Shown here: positions 1 through 12,526 of the stretch, piece by piece | How positions within the stretch are numbered: the first letter of the stretch is position 1 | How the letters are laid out: the number at the start of each line of letters is the position of its first letter | Source of the DNA: Ophiostoma sp. CBS 140.51 | Taxonomy: Eukaryota > Ascomycota > Sordariomycetes > Ophiostomatales > Ophiostomataceae | DNA length: 64,000 nucleotides | Reading direction: 5' to 3' | NCBI GenBank assembly: GCA_029298735.1 | Contig: JANSLP010000034.1 | Location: forward strand, 62,001 to 126,000 | Program-made: the position numbers and the translations under genes | The notes under the pieces: generated by a model | Told to the model about the DNA's origin: nothing | Databases searched by the model: none | The model's input: only the letters and a program-made list of their open reading frames with translations

Positions 1-1709
1 AAACTCGGGATGAAATGCCACGAGGCTGTATTATCGGCAATCATAGCAGTAAGCCAAAACATAAGTAGACTCGGTGCAAAAAACAACGGAGGTCTTATGT
101 CCAGACAACTCATTTTATCAATAAAAGTTATGTGCACGCCGGTACATAATATGAGAAGGCCGCCTGCTTCGTATGTGCGTTGCTGTTGTGTGTAAGTCGT
201 GAAGTTGACGCGCATGTACAGATTGCTAAATTTCAGTTCATTTTAGCTAAACACACTGCCCGTCCCTTACTTATACTGTCCCACTGTTCTTGTCTACATG
301 TCTCACCGTTTCCGGGCCACGCAACAGTGGACCCGTTTCTACAAGTACAGCCGGGTGCATACCAGCCGTATGATCGTGCTTGCGTTCTGCCATCTTCCGC
401 AATCCAAACTCAGGCTTCAATTGGCGATTGCAAAGCACGCGGGGACTGCAAAACATCAGAGACAGACAAGTAGTGGCGCCAAAGAGACAATACCCAACGA
501 CGGCATTCGCTATTCGGGATTTAAAGCCTGTGTATTTCTGTCGTTAGTGGCTGCTCCCTGCGTGTCCCTGCTGCAGGCCACTGAAGAATCGAACGTTTCC
601 CCCCAGAACAAACAGCAGGGAAGGACCGGTGGGGAGACCAAGAGAATGGGCAATCTTTTAATCGGGATTTGAAAGGACGTTCATTGGCTAGACTTTGGGC
701 TTTTGGTGGCCATTGTGCATTTTCCCGCCTATGGCTGCGTTGCGCTTGGCGGCACTGTCGAGTTTGCAAGTCGAAAAAGGTGTAATCGCTTGGGTCGCGT
801 AGCCTCGACACGAGCAACTGGGCCCCAAAAGGCTGAGAATCTTGAGAAGAGACGACCAGCCACGGAGCCTCAATCTGGGCCTCAATTGAGTGCGTTTTAT
901 GCTCCGGGAATGGAGCTTGTTCCTTCCTCTTTTGTGCTCCGTACGGCAACAGTTGACATCGGTGTCTCCTGCCAGTTCTGTCGGCGACAGTTTACCAGTT
1001 GCTCTTGCCCAGATGCGGCACATAGTAGAGAGACGGGCGGTCCCATCTAAAAAAAAATTAACCATCTGGCCTGGGGACGAAGTTGCGCCAACCGCGCTAG
1101 AGCGATCACGCAATCGCCCTGCTGTCTTTCTCAGTGGCCGATGGCCGATGGGCCGTCTACCGCCGGAACAATGTGCAGCGCAAAAAGTCGTCATGAAATG
1201 CCACAGAAATGACACAAGTACATGCCCGTCGCGTTTCCAGGCCTGGCCGCCTTCGCTCTTGCCTCGATTGCCTCAACCCAAACGTGCTGGCCCACTGTTC
1301 TTTCCGTCAAGGGGACGCTCGAGACAGCGACAGCCGTCCCGGTCTAGCCTGCCGTGCTTATTACGGCGCCCAGAACAGGTCGCAAAGGAAGGAGCCACCG
1401 ACGGGCGGTATTGACCATATGAAAGCGAGCAATTAAATATTAGTCGATTCGTCCAGTTACCCGGGGTACATACATGCCCATCTGTTAGCGGGAACGGGAC
1501 AAGCGTACGGATAGTTTTTTTTACTTTTTTTTCTTTTGTTCGTGCTCAATCTTTTATTGCTTCTCTTTTTCTCCTCTCCTTCTTGTTCCTGACTTTTGTT
1601 CCTTCCTTCCCCTCCCTCACCGTCCCTCCTTCCTCTTTTCGACAACATCGTTCTCTCCTTGTTGCCGTCACCAGGGAAGAAAGACAAAGTCACACATCCA
1701 CACGCCACA
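1..1709. other. Left-end intergenic and 5' leader, no gene seen
   Basis: Only short overlapping open frames of anomalous composition occur here, with no recognisable domain and no coherent splice pattern. The last ~200 bases (about 1510-1700) are strongly pyrimidine-rich, as expected for the promoter and 5' leader of the sulfite reductase gene that follows. Confidence 0.6.
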
Positions 1710-4700
1710 ATGGCTTCACAATCCGTGAAGACTGCTGGAGAGGCAGGTAAGTCGCAAGAAAAAAATACAGCACAGTTCGAGCCCAGTTTCGGCATATGGA
1801 TGCGAATTTTGGCGATTTGGGTTTTTGGCTTCCTGTTCCTGGAGGAAAGAGCAATTGAGTGTTGCTTCCGGTCGTTGCTTCCTTTAGACCGCCTGTCTGT
1901 CTCTGGATATTCGGAGCTACTCCGTTGCTCTTTCCCTTTGCAAGCCCCCGCGCATATCGACCGAGGAAGCATGGAAGGAGCTTCGGCAGGAGTCAACTGG
2001 CAACTACAGACCATTGCCAGAACAGGAAGCCGCAACCCAAGTCATTCAGGGGCAGAATACATCAGCAAATAGACAATCGACAGCTCCAGATACTAACGTC
2101 ATCCTCCAGTTGCGCGCATCGCGTACCTTGCCAGCGACGTCGTCGTCTCCGTCCAGCCCTCGCTCGCCACCGACTCCGAGTTCTCGGCTACCCTCAAGAG
2201 CCTTGCTCAGGCCAAGACACCGAGCATCGTCGCCAGCTCAGAGAACGGCGTCACCGAGGTAAATAAAAACACTTTTTCTTCACATGTTTTCTTCTGTTCT
2301 TTTTTTCACTTCTATCTCGGCTTCTATCAACATCGTGACAACCCCGAACTAACACCGCTGCAAGGTCCAATCTGTCCGCCACAATGCCGATCCCCTTCTC
2401 TCCGTGTTCACACCGATCCGCGCCGGCCGCCTGGTCTCGGTCACCACCAGCTCCGTGATCCTCCTGTCTTCAGTTGCCCGCCTCTACAAGCTGGCCAACT
2501 ACCCCGTCGTCCTGCACGTCGCCCTGCACCCCGACAACTTCCCCGACTACTCTGCCATCACTGCCGTTCGCAATGCTGGCTGGTCGTTCCTCCAGTCCGG
2601 CTCCCTCCAGGAGGCCCAGGATATTGCCCTGACCGCCCATGCTCTTGCCATCCGCTCTGGCAAAGGTGTCATACACTTTTTCAACCCTGCTGCCCTGGCC
2701 AAGGACTCGCCGATTGCTGTCGAGGAGCACGACGTTGTCCTGGATGCCCTTCACATTGAGAGCGTCCGCCGCTTCCAGGCCGCTCCCATCCCCGGACAGA
2801 GCGTCTACGCCGACGACGGCCGCGTTGCCAGCGTGACCGAGCCCGCTGAGGTTGCCGCCCCTGTGCCTGCTTCGTCTGGCCAGCTCAACATTCCCCTGGA
2901 CGCCAGCACGTCCAAGGCCAACTCGTCTCGCGCGTCAGAAAAGTCGAGCGAGCAGAGCACAACAAGCTCGCCCCCACCTTCATCGCCCGCCACCACCATT
3001 GAGCCCAACGTTCCCGCCATCACCTCGGACGACATCTACAAGTACGTCTCGTCGGTCTGGAGCAAGCTGGAGGGTGCCACTGGCCGCAAGTACAGCGCTT
3101 TCGAGTACACTGGCCCCGCCAACGCCGAGAATGTCTTGTTCGTCTTTGGCTCCGACGCATCTCTGTTTGCCGACCGCGAGTTTGGCACCAAGAACAGCAC
3201 TGGTGTCCTGGTCCCTCGCCTGTACCGCCCCTGGTTGGCTGCTCAGCTCCTGGCGGCCATTCCCAAGTCCGTCAAGCGCATTGCTGTCCTTGAGCAGATC
3301 AGCCGCAAGACCACCAAGTGGGGCCCGACCCTGCTGGACGTTCTTACTTCCGTGAAGAGCGGCCCCGGTGGCGTCGAGACCATCGTCGGCTACCACCTCG
3401 GCTACCTGACTTCGGAGACAATCGACCAGGCCCTGCGCGGCATCCACCAGAACCTGACTGCTGCCAAGCCTGTCCAGAACCTCGAGGTCGGCGCCCAGGA
3501 GGCCCCTGCCACTGAGGAGTCCGAGTACAGCCTAGAGAAGCCCAAGGTCGAAACCGCCTACAACAAGATCCTGAACCAGCTGTTCAACGACCGCCTGTAC
3601 GTCGCCAACGCCCTGGAGTCGGAGAACGCCGGTGTCTCTACCACCATTGCCGCCACCCCCGAGTTCGGTTTCGGTTCGCTGCTTGCCCGCAAGGAGCGCC
3701 GCCAGCGCTTTGTTTCTGACGTCAAGCGCGCTGCCGTCTCCGGCAAGTTCGACTCGGCTGCACCCAAGAGCCTCCTGGCCCGCTGGTCGTCTGTCGCTGA
3801 CGATGCCAAGAAGGCCGACGAGGTCTCCGAGGAGATCAAGACCTCGCTCGCCTCCGACAAGTCGGAGGCCGCCCGCGCTCTCCTTGAGAGCAAGCAGTTC
3901 TTCCGCAAGGAGTCGTTGTGGCTGGTCGGCTCTGATGCCTGGTCGTACGATCTGGGCAACTCTGGTGTCCACCACGTCCTTGCCTCGGGCGAGAACGTCA
4001 ATGTGCTCATCATCGACTCGACCCCCTACTCTGAGCGCGCCGCTGCCGACGCCAACCGCAGAAAGAAGGATATTGGTCTGTACGCCATGAACTTTGGCAA
4101 CGCCTACGTTGCCTCCGTCGCTGTCTACAGCTCGTACACCCAGGTACTGCAGGCCATGGACGAGGCCGACAAGTTCAACGGTCCCTCGGTCGTCATGGCT
4201 TACCTGCCGTACTTTGGCGAGCATGACTCGCCTCTCACCATCCTGCGCGAGACCAAGAACGCCGTTGACCTCGGTTACTGGCCTCTGTACCGCTGGAACC
4301 CCGAGAATGAGACCAAGGCCGAGCCCAACTTCTCCCTGGACTCGGAGCGCATCAAGAAGGAGCTCAAGAGCTTCCTCGAGCGCGACAACAAGCTCACCCA
4401 GCTCATGCAGAAGGAGCCCAAGTTCGCTGCTTCTCTTGCCCAGGACTTTGGCACGGAGGTCCGCGAGCAGCAGAAGAGACAGGCACGCGACGCCTACAAC
4501 GTCCTGCTCGAGGGTCTTTTCGGTGCTCCCTTAACCATTCTATACGCCTCCGACAACGGCAACGCCACCAACGTTGCCAAGCGTCTGGGCAACCGTGGTC
4601 GCGCCCGTGGCCTCAAGACGGTCGTCATGGCCATGGAGGACTACCCCGTTGAGGACCTATCGACTGAGGAGAACATTGTGTTCATCACCTCGACCGCTGG

Positions 4701-6814
4701 TCAGGGTGAGTTCCCCCAGAACGGTCGTCCCTTCTGGGATGCCGTCAAGGACAACACCGACCTGGACCTGGCTGGTGTCAATTTCTCTATCATGGCCCTT
4801 GGTGACAGCCACTACTGGCCCCGCAAGGAGGACCGTGTCTACTACAACAAACCCGGTAAGGACCTCGACAAGCTGTTTGCCAACCTTGGTGCCAAGCGCC
4901 TTGCCGATATTGGTCTCGGTGACGACCAGGACCCCGATGGTTTCCAGACCGGCTACCAGGACTGGGAGCCCAAGATCTGGCAGGCACTCGGCGTGGACAA
5001 GGTCGAGGGCCTTCCGGAGGAGCCCCCACCGTTGACCAACGAGGACATGAAGATCCAGTCCAACTTCCTGCGTGGTACCATTGTGGAGGGTCTCAACGAC
5101 ACCTCGACTGGTGCCATCAGCGCGTCGGACCAGCAGCTCACCAAGTTCCACGGTACCTACATGCAGGATGACCGCGATATCCGCGACGAGCGCAAGGCCC
5201 AGGGTCTCGAGCCCGCCTACTCGTTCATGATTCGTTGCCGTCTGCCCGGTGGTATCTCGACGCCCAAGCAGTGGATCCAGATGGACGACATTGCCAACGA
5301 GCTCGGTAACGAGACCATGAAGTTGACCACCCGCCAGACCTTCCAGTTCCACGGTGTCGTCAAGGCCAAGCTCAAGCCCGCCATGCAGGCCATCAACCGT
5401 GCCCTTATGACGACCCTGGCTGCCTGCGGTGACGTGAACCGTAACGTCATGTGCTCTTCACTGCCCACCCAGTCGGCCTACCACCGCGAGGTGTTTGCCA
5501 GCTCCCAGCTCATCAGCGACCACCTGCTGCCGGCAACCACGGCCTACCACGAGATCTGGCTGACGGACGACGATGGCAAGAAGACCCAGGTCGGCGGTGA
5601 TGCTGTCCAGGACTTTGAGCCCCTGTACGGCCCCACCTACCTGCCCCGCAAGTTCAAGATCACCATTGCCATCCCTCCGCACAACGACACCGACGTCTAC
5701 GCTCACGATATCGGCCTGATCGCCATCAAGGGTGCCGACGGCAAGCTGGCCGGTTACAACCTGCTGGCCGGTGGTGGTATGGGCTCCACGCACAACAACA
5801 AGAAGACCTACCCGCAGACTGGTCGCATGTTCGGTTTCGTTGAGACCAAGGACGTGCACATTGCCTGCGAGAAAGTCATGCTGGTGCAGCGCGACTTTGG
5901 TGACCGCAAGAACCGCAAGCACGCCCGTCTCAAGTACACCATTGACGACATGGGCGTCGAGACCTTCAAGGGCAAGGTCGAGGAGCTGTGGGGCAAGAAG
6001 TTTGGCGCTCCCAAGCCGTTCCACTTCGACTCCAACATTGACACGTTCGGCTGGCTGCGCGACGAGAAGGGCCTCAACCACTTCACGTTCTTCATTGAGA
6101 ACGGCCGTATTGAGGACACCCCCACCTTCCAGATGAAGACGGGTCTGCGTGAGATTGCCAAGGTCCACAAGGGCGAGTTCCGCCTGACTGGTAACCAGCA
6201 CCTGATTCTCAGCAACGTCAAGGACGAGGATATGGAGGGCCTCAAGGCGCTCATGAAGAAGTACAAGCTCGACAACGTCCAGTTCTCGGGCCTGCGTCTG
6301 AGCTCGTCGGCCTGTGTCGCTTTCCCCACGTGCGGTCTAGCCATGGCCGAGTCTGAGCGTTACCTGCCCGTCCTCATCTCCAAGCTAGAGCAGTGCCTCG
6401 AGGAGAACGGTCTACGCCAGGACTCGATTGTCATGCGCATGACTGGTTGCCCCAACGGCTGTGCCCGCCCCTGGCTGGCTGAGGTCGCCTTCGTTGGCAA
6501 GGCTTTCGGGGCCTACAACATGTACCTGGGCGGTGGCTACCACGGCCAGCGCCTTAACAAGCTGTACCGCCAGAGCATCAAGGAGGACGAGATCCTATCC
6601 ATCATGAAGCCCCTGCTCAAGCGTTACGCTCTTGAGCGTAACGACGGCGAGCACTTTGGCGACTTTGTCATCCGCGTTGGCATCATCACCGCCACCCGCG
6701 ACGGTACCGACTTCCACGACGATGTAAGTTCCTCTCCCGATAAGGCCATTTCCTTATGATGTAACAACTGCTAACATGATTTAGATCCCCGAGGATGAGT
6801 CCGACGAAGAGTAA
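1710..6814 (+). CDS. MET5: Sulfite reductase [NADPH] beta subunit (hemoprotein)
   Basis: Catalyses the six-electron reduction of sulfite to sulfide in assimilatory sulfur metabolism, partnering with the flavoprotein alpha subunit in the cytosol. My model has four exons: 1710-1746, 2110-2258, 2365-6723 and 6785-6814, giving 1524 aa, close to the ~1440-1530 aa usual for fungal Met5. The N-terminal part resembles a pyruvate:ferredoxin oxidoreductase-like region. A flavodoxin domain starts near residue 785 (LTILYASDNGNATN). Two sulfite/nitrite reductase ferredoxin-like and siroheme/4Fe-4S modules follow. The four cluster ligands are visible as C1379, C1385, C1424 and C1428, with the same 6/39/4 spacing as E. 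coli CysI. The ATG at 1710 is chosen because exon 1 splices in frame to exon 2 at a GTAAGT donor. Intron 1 is long (363 bp). The last exon encodes only nine residues, mostly acidic. Confidence 0.95.
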
Positions 6815-8113
6815 ACGATGAAAGGAGGAGAATCATAAAAAAACGCATTGTTCTACAAGAGAGAAAAAAATTGGCACGACAGACCGCATATTTATTTGAT
6901 GGGTTGGCATTTTGTGTCGGCGTTCTGTTTTTAATATATTGCGACTTGGTTTTTGATAATTATACCACAATACAACCATTGAACAAACATACTGTAAAGA
7001 ATCTGAGAATAATTGAAATCAACGATATGATGTAAGAAGAATGGCTGTTCATCTCCCACATGGAAGTATCAAAAGAATTTAAGGTGTATTTTATCGGGGA
7101 GTTGTTTTTCTTTTTCTTTTCTTGTACATTAGAAACGTTAAGACCCAAAAAATAAAAGAATAAATAAAAAAGGAAAGGTGATCTGAAATAATAATTCTAG
7201 AAGTCTTATGAAACTCGCATACTTTGCTAAATCTTTCATGGAATCGTCTCATCAATCTACTTTCGGGTGTCAAGCGACTTCGTACTCATCGGAATTCATT
7301 TGTTCCCGACAAAGGTGCCTTGACAGGGTGTGAAAAGCGCCCGTGTTGTGTATTTTTAGTAAATTGGCGGATTTGATTGCCGTTTCTTGTTTTCTTGTTT
7401 CCCCCAGCATGGAAAAGGTGGGGCCAGACGGCGGGCGGGTAAGGTAGCGCAAGCCTGCTGTGCATCTTTCCTAATCGGGTCATCTCCCCAGCAACGTCAG
7501 TCAACATTCCTGTTGCGACCCTCCATTCTCCGTCGCACCTTCTGTCAAAACAAGCGGGATCCTTGTTTGGCCTACGCTACTGAGAGCTTGCGCAGCCAAA
7601 CTGGGCTTGGGAGAAAGAGCGACCAAGAGCAAGTAACACACCAAAAGAGCTCACAGAAGGAGAGGTCAACAAGCTCCCTCTTTCTTTCCGCATCTGCCAG
7701 TGGTCTACTCTTTCCTGTTTTGGACCCTTTCTCCTTCATCCACCTCTTTCCTTTTTGCTCGGACATTTTGTTCTTGCTTCATTCAAATCGACAGTCGGTT
7801 CTTTTTCAGCTTCAATTTTTGACATCACCAAAAAGGACCATTTCTCGTCAAATCACAAGGTAGCTCCGCCCACGCGCATGCATTCATTGTTTGTTGTCTG
7901 CTTTGTTGTTTTGGAGCTGTTAACCAGCCTTTTTGCCGATCACCACGTCTAACCGTCAATTAGCAGCGCGAGCAACATACCAAAGACACCACGAGAACTG
8001 CTTCTACAATACTCCAAACAAGGAGAAAGAGACGCGACAAACATACTCAATTCTCTCACAAAAGCGACCAATCTACAAAAAGCAGCAGATTTCCATCCCC
8101 CCAAATAAGCGCG
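6815..8113. other. Intergenic: 3' region of sulfite reductase, 5' leader of chitin synthase
   Basis: About 6830-7250 is AT-rich and looks like a 3' untranslated and terminator region. From ~7500 the sequence becomes pyrimidine-rich and then A-rich before the chitin synthase ATG, typical of a fungal 5' leader. I see no gene. Confidence 0.6.
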
Positions 8114-11100
8114 ATGGACCCAGGCACGCCCACGAGGCCGCCGGACTACTATCTCGGCTACACTGAACACAACGACAGTCATGGAGCCCACGATTCCTTG
8201 ACTGGGGCGACGACAACACACACGCACACAACATCGACAAACCCTGCCGCCGTCCGTCTCCTGACATCTATGGACGGTAGTGGCATGCACGACGACGACG
8301 GCCTGACACCGCCCTCTCTCCGCACTTCTGGCGCCCGCCCTCTTCATCACGGCAACATCTCGGCAGTGCCGCCTCAGCTTCCCGAGATTCGCCCTCTGGG
8401 ATCATCGACATCGTATGTCAGCTCAACAGCTACTTCTTCCTTCACACCTCCCCTCTCCCTCTCCAGCAAGGTGGCGGCGGCTGTGTCTTCTCTTGAACAG
8501 CGCGAGCGGCAGCAGCGACAAGGGCAACAAGGGCAAGTTCAAGAGGAGCAGTCTTCTACTGCCATAAAAAAGACACAGGCGTCAAATACACCGCACAAGT
8601 CTGTCAAGTTTGCTCAGGACCAGTGTTCCTCTCCCCTGAATGGCGAGATTCTTGAAACAGCTTCTACCAGTACCCCTACTCCCCAGAGGTGGCCAGTGGC
8701 TGCATTAGGCAGAACGCCTACGATCAAACTGCAACGCACGATGGCAGACGGGTTAATCCCAGAGCACGCCAAATCTGCAGCAATGCCACGTCCTTTGATG
8801 ACACCGGGTGGAAGATCTTCTCATCCCCCTCAACTGCTCCCTCTCTCAGAAGGGGCGTCTGTGGGATTGGGTTCTCTCTTCGATATCTCTTTGGACGGCG
8901 TGGCAGGAAAAGACACAACTACTCATCAAATCACCCTGAAAGGCACAGCCAGCACATCTCCCAAAGACCATGCTAACAAGAACAGACTTCGCTTCGCAGC
9001 TTCACAGGATCCCTTCCAGGTTTCGACCAGTCCTGGACGGCCGTCCATCGACCCGCCTATGATGATGCCGCCACCGCCAGACTCGTCCTACTCGCCTCTT
9101 CGCGGCCTGCGTGGAGACATTCCCCGCTCAGCATCCCCCACGCGGCCATGGACTCCGTCACGCCGCAGTTATGCCAACAGCATGTCGCATGCTCACTCGA
9201 ACTCATTCTCTTCGGCGCAGGCGCCCGAGTACAGTCGGGTCCCTCCTGCTCCAGCCCAGTATGAGCCTGCAGACATCAACGGCAGCCCGCGTCCTGGTAC
9301 TCCAGCCTCACAATACGGTGGAAGCCCCCGCCGCCCTCTTCCTCCTGCTCCGCTGTTTTCAGCAGTCGGTAGCAACGCCCGGACTTCTACTTTTGCCGAC
9401 GATGCCACTGTGTCGATAGCCCTTGGCGATGAGGAGGACTTGACTGAAGTCTCCGGCATCAGCTCAGCTTATACTCGCCAGTCACGCCAGCCGCGCGGTA
9501 GCAACGCGTCGTACCGGTATGAGGCTGCCAGCAGCATGGACGATGACGGCGACGAAGACGATGTGTTCCGCCCACGCTCCGAGGTGTCTGGCGGCAGTCG
9601 CAGCCGGCAAACCATGTACGGCAACAACTTCTCCCAAGTCACTCTCAACGACCCCGAAGCTGGTGACGACGATGAAGACGGCGGAAAGGATATTGGAGAG
9701 ATGCACGCACACAAGGACGGTATGGAGGATGACGGTGACGCCGACAGCTTCGTCAATGGAAACAAGGAGAAGGTCGAGTACTACGGGCCCGCGCCCGAGG
9801 GACGGCAGGAGCGTCGCGGTGTTCGGGAACCACACATGAGCAAGAAAGCCGTCCAGCTTATTAATGGTAAGCTGGTCCTTGAATGCAAGATCCCGACCAT
9901 CCTGTTCAGTTTCCTGCCGCGGAGAGACGAGATCGAGTTCACCCACATGCGTTACACGGCCGTGACGTGCGACCCTGACGACTTTGTGGACCGTGGGTAC
10001 AAGCTGCGCCAGAACATTGGTCGCACCGCCCGCGAGACGGAGCTCTTCATCTGCGTTACGATGTACAACGAGAACGCCTACGACTTCACCCGGACAATGC
10101 ACGCTGTTATGAAGAACATTGCCCACTTCTGTGGCCGCAACAAGTCGCGCACATGGGGTGAGCACGGCTGGCAGAAAATCGTGGTGTGTATCGTCTCTGA
10201 TGGTCGTGAGAAGATCCACCCGCGCACGCTCGACGCCCTTGCCGCCATGGGCATTTATCAGCACGGTATCGCCAAGAACTTTGTCAACCAGAAGGCGGTT
10301 CAGGCACACGTGTACGAGTACACTACCCAGGTGTCTCTGGACTCAGACCTCAAGTTCAAGGGCGCCGAGAAAGGCATTGTTCCTTGCCAGATGATCTTCT
10401 GTCTCAAGGAGCGCAACCAGCGGAAGCTCAACTCTCACCGTTGGTTCTTCAACGCGTTTGGCCGGTCGCTCAACCCCAACGTCTGCATTCTTTTGGATGT
10501 CGGTACGCGTCCTGGCAACAACTCGCTGTACCACCTGTGGAAGGCCTTTGATACCGATTCCAACGTCGCTGGTGCTTGCGGTGAGATTAAGGCCATGAAG
10601 GGCCGCTTCGGAGGAAACCTTCTCAACCCTCTGGTGGCTTCGCAGAACTTTGAATACAAGATGAGTAACATCTTGGACAAGCCACTGGAAAGTGTGTTTG
10701 GCTACATCACAGTGCTTCCCGGTGCTCTGAGTGCCTACCGTTACCACGCCCTCCAGAACGACGAAACAGGCCATGGACCTCTCAGCCAGTACTTCAAGGG
10801 AGAGACCCTGCATGGTCAACACGCCGACGTGTTTACTGCCAACATGTACCTGGCCGAGGATCGTATTCTCTGTTGGGAGCTTGTGGCTAAACGTGGCGAG
10901 CGCTGGGTCCTGAAGTATGTCAAGGGCTGCACTGGTGAGACTGACGTTCCGGATAGTGTACCGGAATTCATCTCGCAGCGGCGTCGCTGGCTGAACGGTG
11001 CATTCTTCGCTGCCGTATACTCGCTTGTGCATTTCAAGCAACTGTGGTCGACAGACCATACGATTGCCCGCAAGATTCTTCTCCATATTGAGTTCCTTTA

Positions 11101-12118
11101 CCAGCTTCTCCAGCTCCTGTTCACCTACTTCTCGCTCGCCAACTTCTACCTGACGTTCTACTTCGTCGTAGGTGGTTTCGCTGATCCGACTGTGGACCCC
11201 TTTGGTCACAATATCGGCAACATCATCTTCACGATTCTTCGCTACACCATTACCCTCCTTATCAGCACACAGTTCATTCTCTCTCTCGGCAACCGGCCGC
11301 AGGGTGCTAAGAAGCTCTACCTGACGAGTATGATTCTGTACGGCATCATCATGGTTTACACCACATTTGCGACGATCTACATTGTGGTCCGGCAGCTCCG
11401 CAACTCCAGCACCGTCCTCAAAATCGGCAACAACGTCTTCACCAACCTGATTGTGTCTACGGCTTCGACAGTGGGACTGTACTTCTTCATGTCCTTCTTG
11501 TATTTGGATCCTTGGCACATGTTCACTTCGTCTGCCCAGTACTTTACTCTGCTGCCCAGCTACATTTGCACACTCCAAGTCTACGCTTTCTGCAACACGC
11601 ACGATGTTACCTGGGGTACCAAGGGTGACAACGTGCTTAAGACCGATCTGGGTGGTGCCGTGGGCAAGGGCAGCACCGTCGAGCTCGAGATGCCATCGGA
11701 GCAGCTGGACATTGACAGCGGTTACGACGAGGCTCTGCGGAACCTGCGCGATCGTGTCGAGGTCCCCGAGTCGCCCGTCTCCGAGGCACAGATGCAGGAG
11801 GACTACTACAAGAGCGTGCGGACTTACATGGTGGTGACCTGGATGATTGCCAACGGTATACTGGCCATGGCCGTGTCCGAGGCGTACGGGTCGAGTGGCA
11901 TCGGCAACAACTTCTATCTGCGCTTCATTCTCTGGTCGGTGGCTTCACTGGCCCTGTTCCGTGCGATCGGCTCGACTACTTTCGCGGTCATTAACGCAAT
12001 CAACGTCATTATCGAGGGTCGTGTGCGGCTGTCGCTCAAGGTGCCGGAGTGGTTTGGCTCCTTTGGATCAAAGATCAGCGAAGCCGGGAGCAGCATCGTC
12101 AGCAGTGTGCGGAGATGA
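8114..12118 (+). CDS. Chitin synthase, class I, with long disordered N-terminus
   Basis: Polymerises UDP-N-acetylglucosamine into chitin at the plasma membrane. It is a single uninterrupted frame of 1334 aa. Residues ~1-560 are low-complexity, rich in Ser, Pro, Thr and Asp. The family-typical segment starts at EFTHMRYTAVTCDPDDF and is followed by the glycosyltransferase core, including LLDVGTRPG, the catalytic LAEDR (E915-R917) and the product-binding QRRRW (Q955-W959). Several transmembrane segments follow between about residues 990 and 1320. The spacing and wording of the core match my recollection of class I enzymes (A. nidulans chsC / N. crassa chs-3 type) rather than class III. Class I proteins are usually ~900 aa, so the N-terminal extension is unusual. 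The ATG at 8114 is the first in frame after the leader. Confidence 0.95.
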   Translation: MDPGTPTRPPDYYLGYTEHNDSHGAHDSLTGATTTHTHTTSTNPAAVRLLTSMDGSGMHDDDGLTPPSLRTSGARPLHHGNISAVPPQLPEIRPLGSSTSYVSSTATSSFTPPLSLSSKVAAAVSSLEQRERQQRQGQQGQVQEEQSSTAIKKTQASNTPHKSVKFAQDQCSSPLNGEILETASTSTPTPQRWPVAALGRTPTIKLQRTMADGLIPEHAKSAAMPRPLMTPGGRSSHPPQLLPLSEGASVGLGSLFDISLDGVAGKDTTTHQITLKGTASTSPKDHANKNRLRFAASQDPFQVSTSPGRPSIDPPMMMPPPPDSSYSPLRGLRGDIPRSASPTRPWTPSRRSYANSMSHAHSNSFSSAQAPEYSRVPPAPAQYEPADINGSPRPGTPASQYGGSPRRPLPPAPLFSAVGSNARTSTFADDATVSIALGDEEDLTEVSGISSAYTRQSRQPRGSNASYRYEAASSMDDDGDEDDVFRPRSEVSGGSRSRQTMYGNNFSQVTLNDPEAGDDDEDGGKDIGEMHAHKDGMEDDGDADSFVNGNKEKVEYYGPAPEGRQERRGVREPHMSKKAVQLINGKLVLECKIPTILFSFLPRRDEIEFTHMRYTAVTCDPDDFVDRGYKLRQNIGRTARETELFICVTMYNENAYDFTRTMHAVMKNIAHFCGRNKSRTWGEHGWQKIVVCIVSDGREKIHPRTLDALAAMGIYQHGIAKNFVNQKAVQAHVYEYTTQVSLDSDLKFKGAEKGIVPCQMIFCLKERNQRKLNSHRWFFNAFGRSLNPNVCILLDVGTRPGNNSLYHLWKAFDTDSNVAGACGEIKAMKGRFGGNLLNPLVASQNFEYKMSNILDKPLESVFGYITVLPGALSAYRYHALQNDETGHGPLSQYFKGETLHGQHADVFTANMYLAEDRILCWELVAKRGERWVLKYVKGCTGETDVPDSVPEFISQRRRWLNGAFFAAVYSLVHFKQLWSTDHTIARKILLHIEFLYQLLQLLFTYFSLANFYLTFYFVVGGFADPTVDPFGHNIGNIIFTILRYTITLLISTQFILSLGNRPQGAKKLYLTSMILYGIIMVYTTFATIYIVVRQLRNSSTVLKIGNNVFTNLIVSTASTVGLYFFMSFLYLDPWHMFTSSAQYFTLLPSYICTLQVYAFCNTHDVTWGTKGDNVLKTDLGGAVGKGSTVELEMPSEQLDIDSGYDEALRNLRDRVEVPESPVSEAQMQEDYYKSVRTYMVVTWMIANGILAMAVSEAYGSSGIGNNFYLRFILWSVASLALFRAIGSTTFAVINAINVIIEGRVRLSLKVPEWFGSFGSKISEAGSSIVSSVRR

Positions 12119-12526
12119 GGTGATTGATTGAGGGTTGTTGAAGATGTTGAGACTTTTTCTATTTTGGGATTATACTGGACTTTTTTGATACCTTGGGAAT
12201 TTATTATTTGGATTGGATGATACGGGATATGAAGAGTGTGGTTGTACGAGTATGAGAACGAGTGGCGGAGAGAAGTGAAAAAAGGGGGTGGGAGGTAGAA
12301 GTTACGATCTGCTTTTGATTTTTTTTCCTGCCTTTGTAAGGCCGTGCCTGCTCATACGAGAGGCCTCACATGTTTGGGACTGGCGTTTTCTGTTTTGATA
12401 TTTTTTTTGACATTTTTTTTCTCTTCATTTTGATAATGTGTGAAATGCTATGAATCTCGGTTTTCTTCAACTTTGGCGCTTTGGAATTATTTCGCTATAT
12501 GCTTTCAAGTCTTAACTGCTACACAC
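12119..12526. other. Convergent 3' spacer
   Basis: A spacer of about 400 bp between the 3' ends of the chitin synthase and the ABC ATPase. It has several T-rich runs (12318-12327, 12400-12425) compatible with polyadenylation regions on the two strands. No gene is seen. Confidence 0.5.

Noticed and set aside
521..1215. Overlapping 142- and 175-codon minus-strand frames near the left end
   Set aside because: They overlap each other and plus-strand frames of similar length, with no domain or signal sequence in any.
10343..11602. 419-codon frame antisense to the chitin synthase
   Set aside because: Codon-bias shadow with no domain; the sense strand has the EDR and QRRRW motifs.
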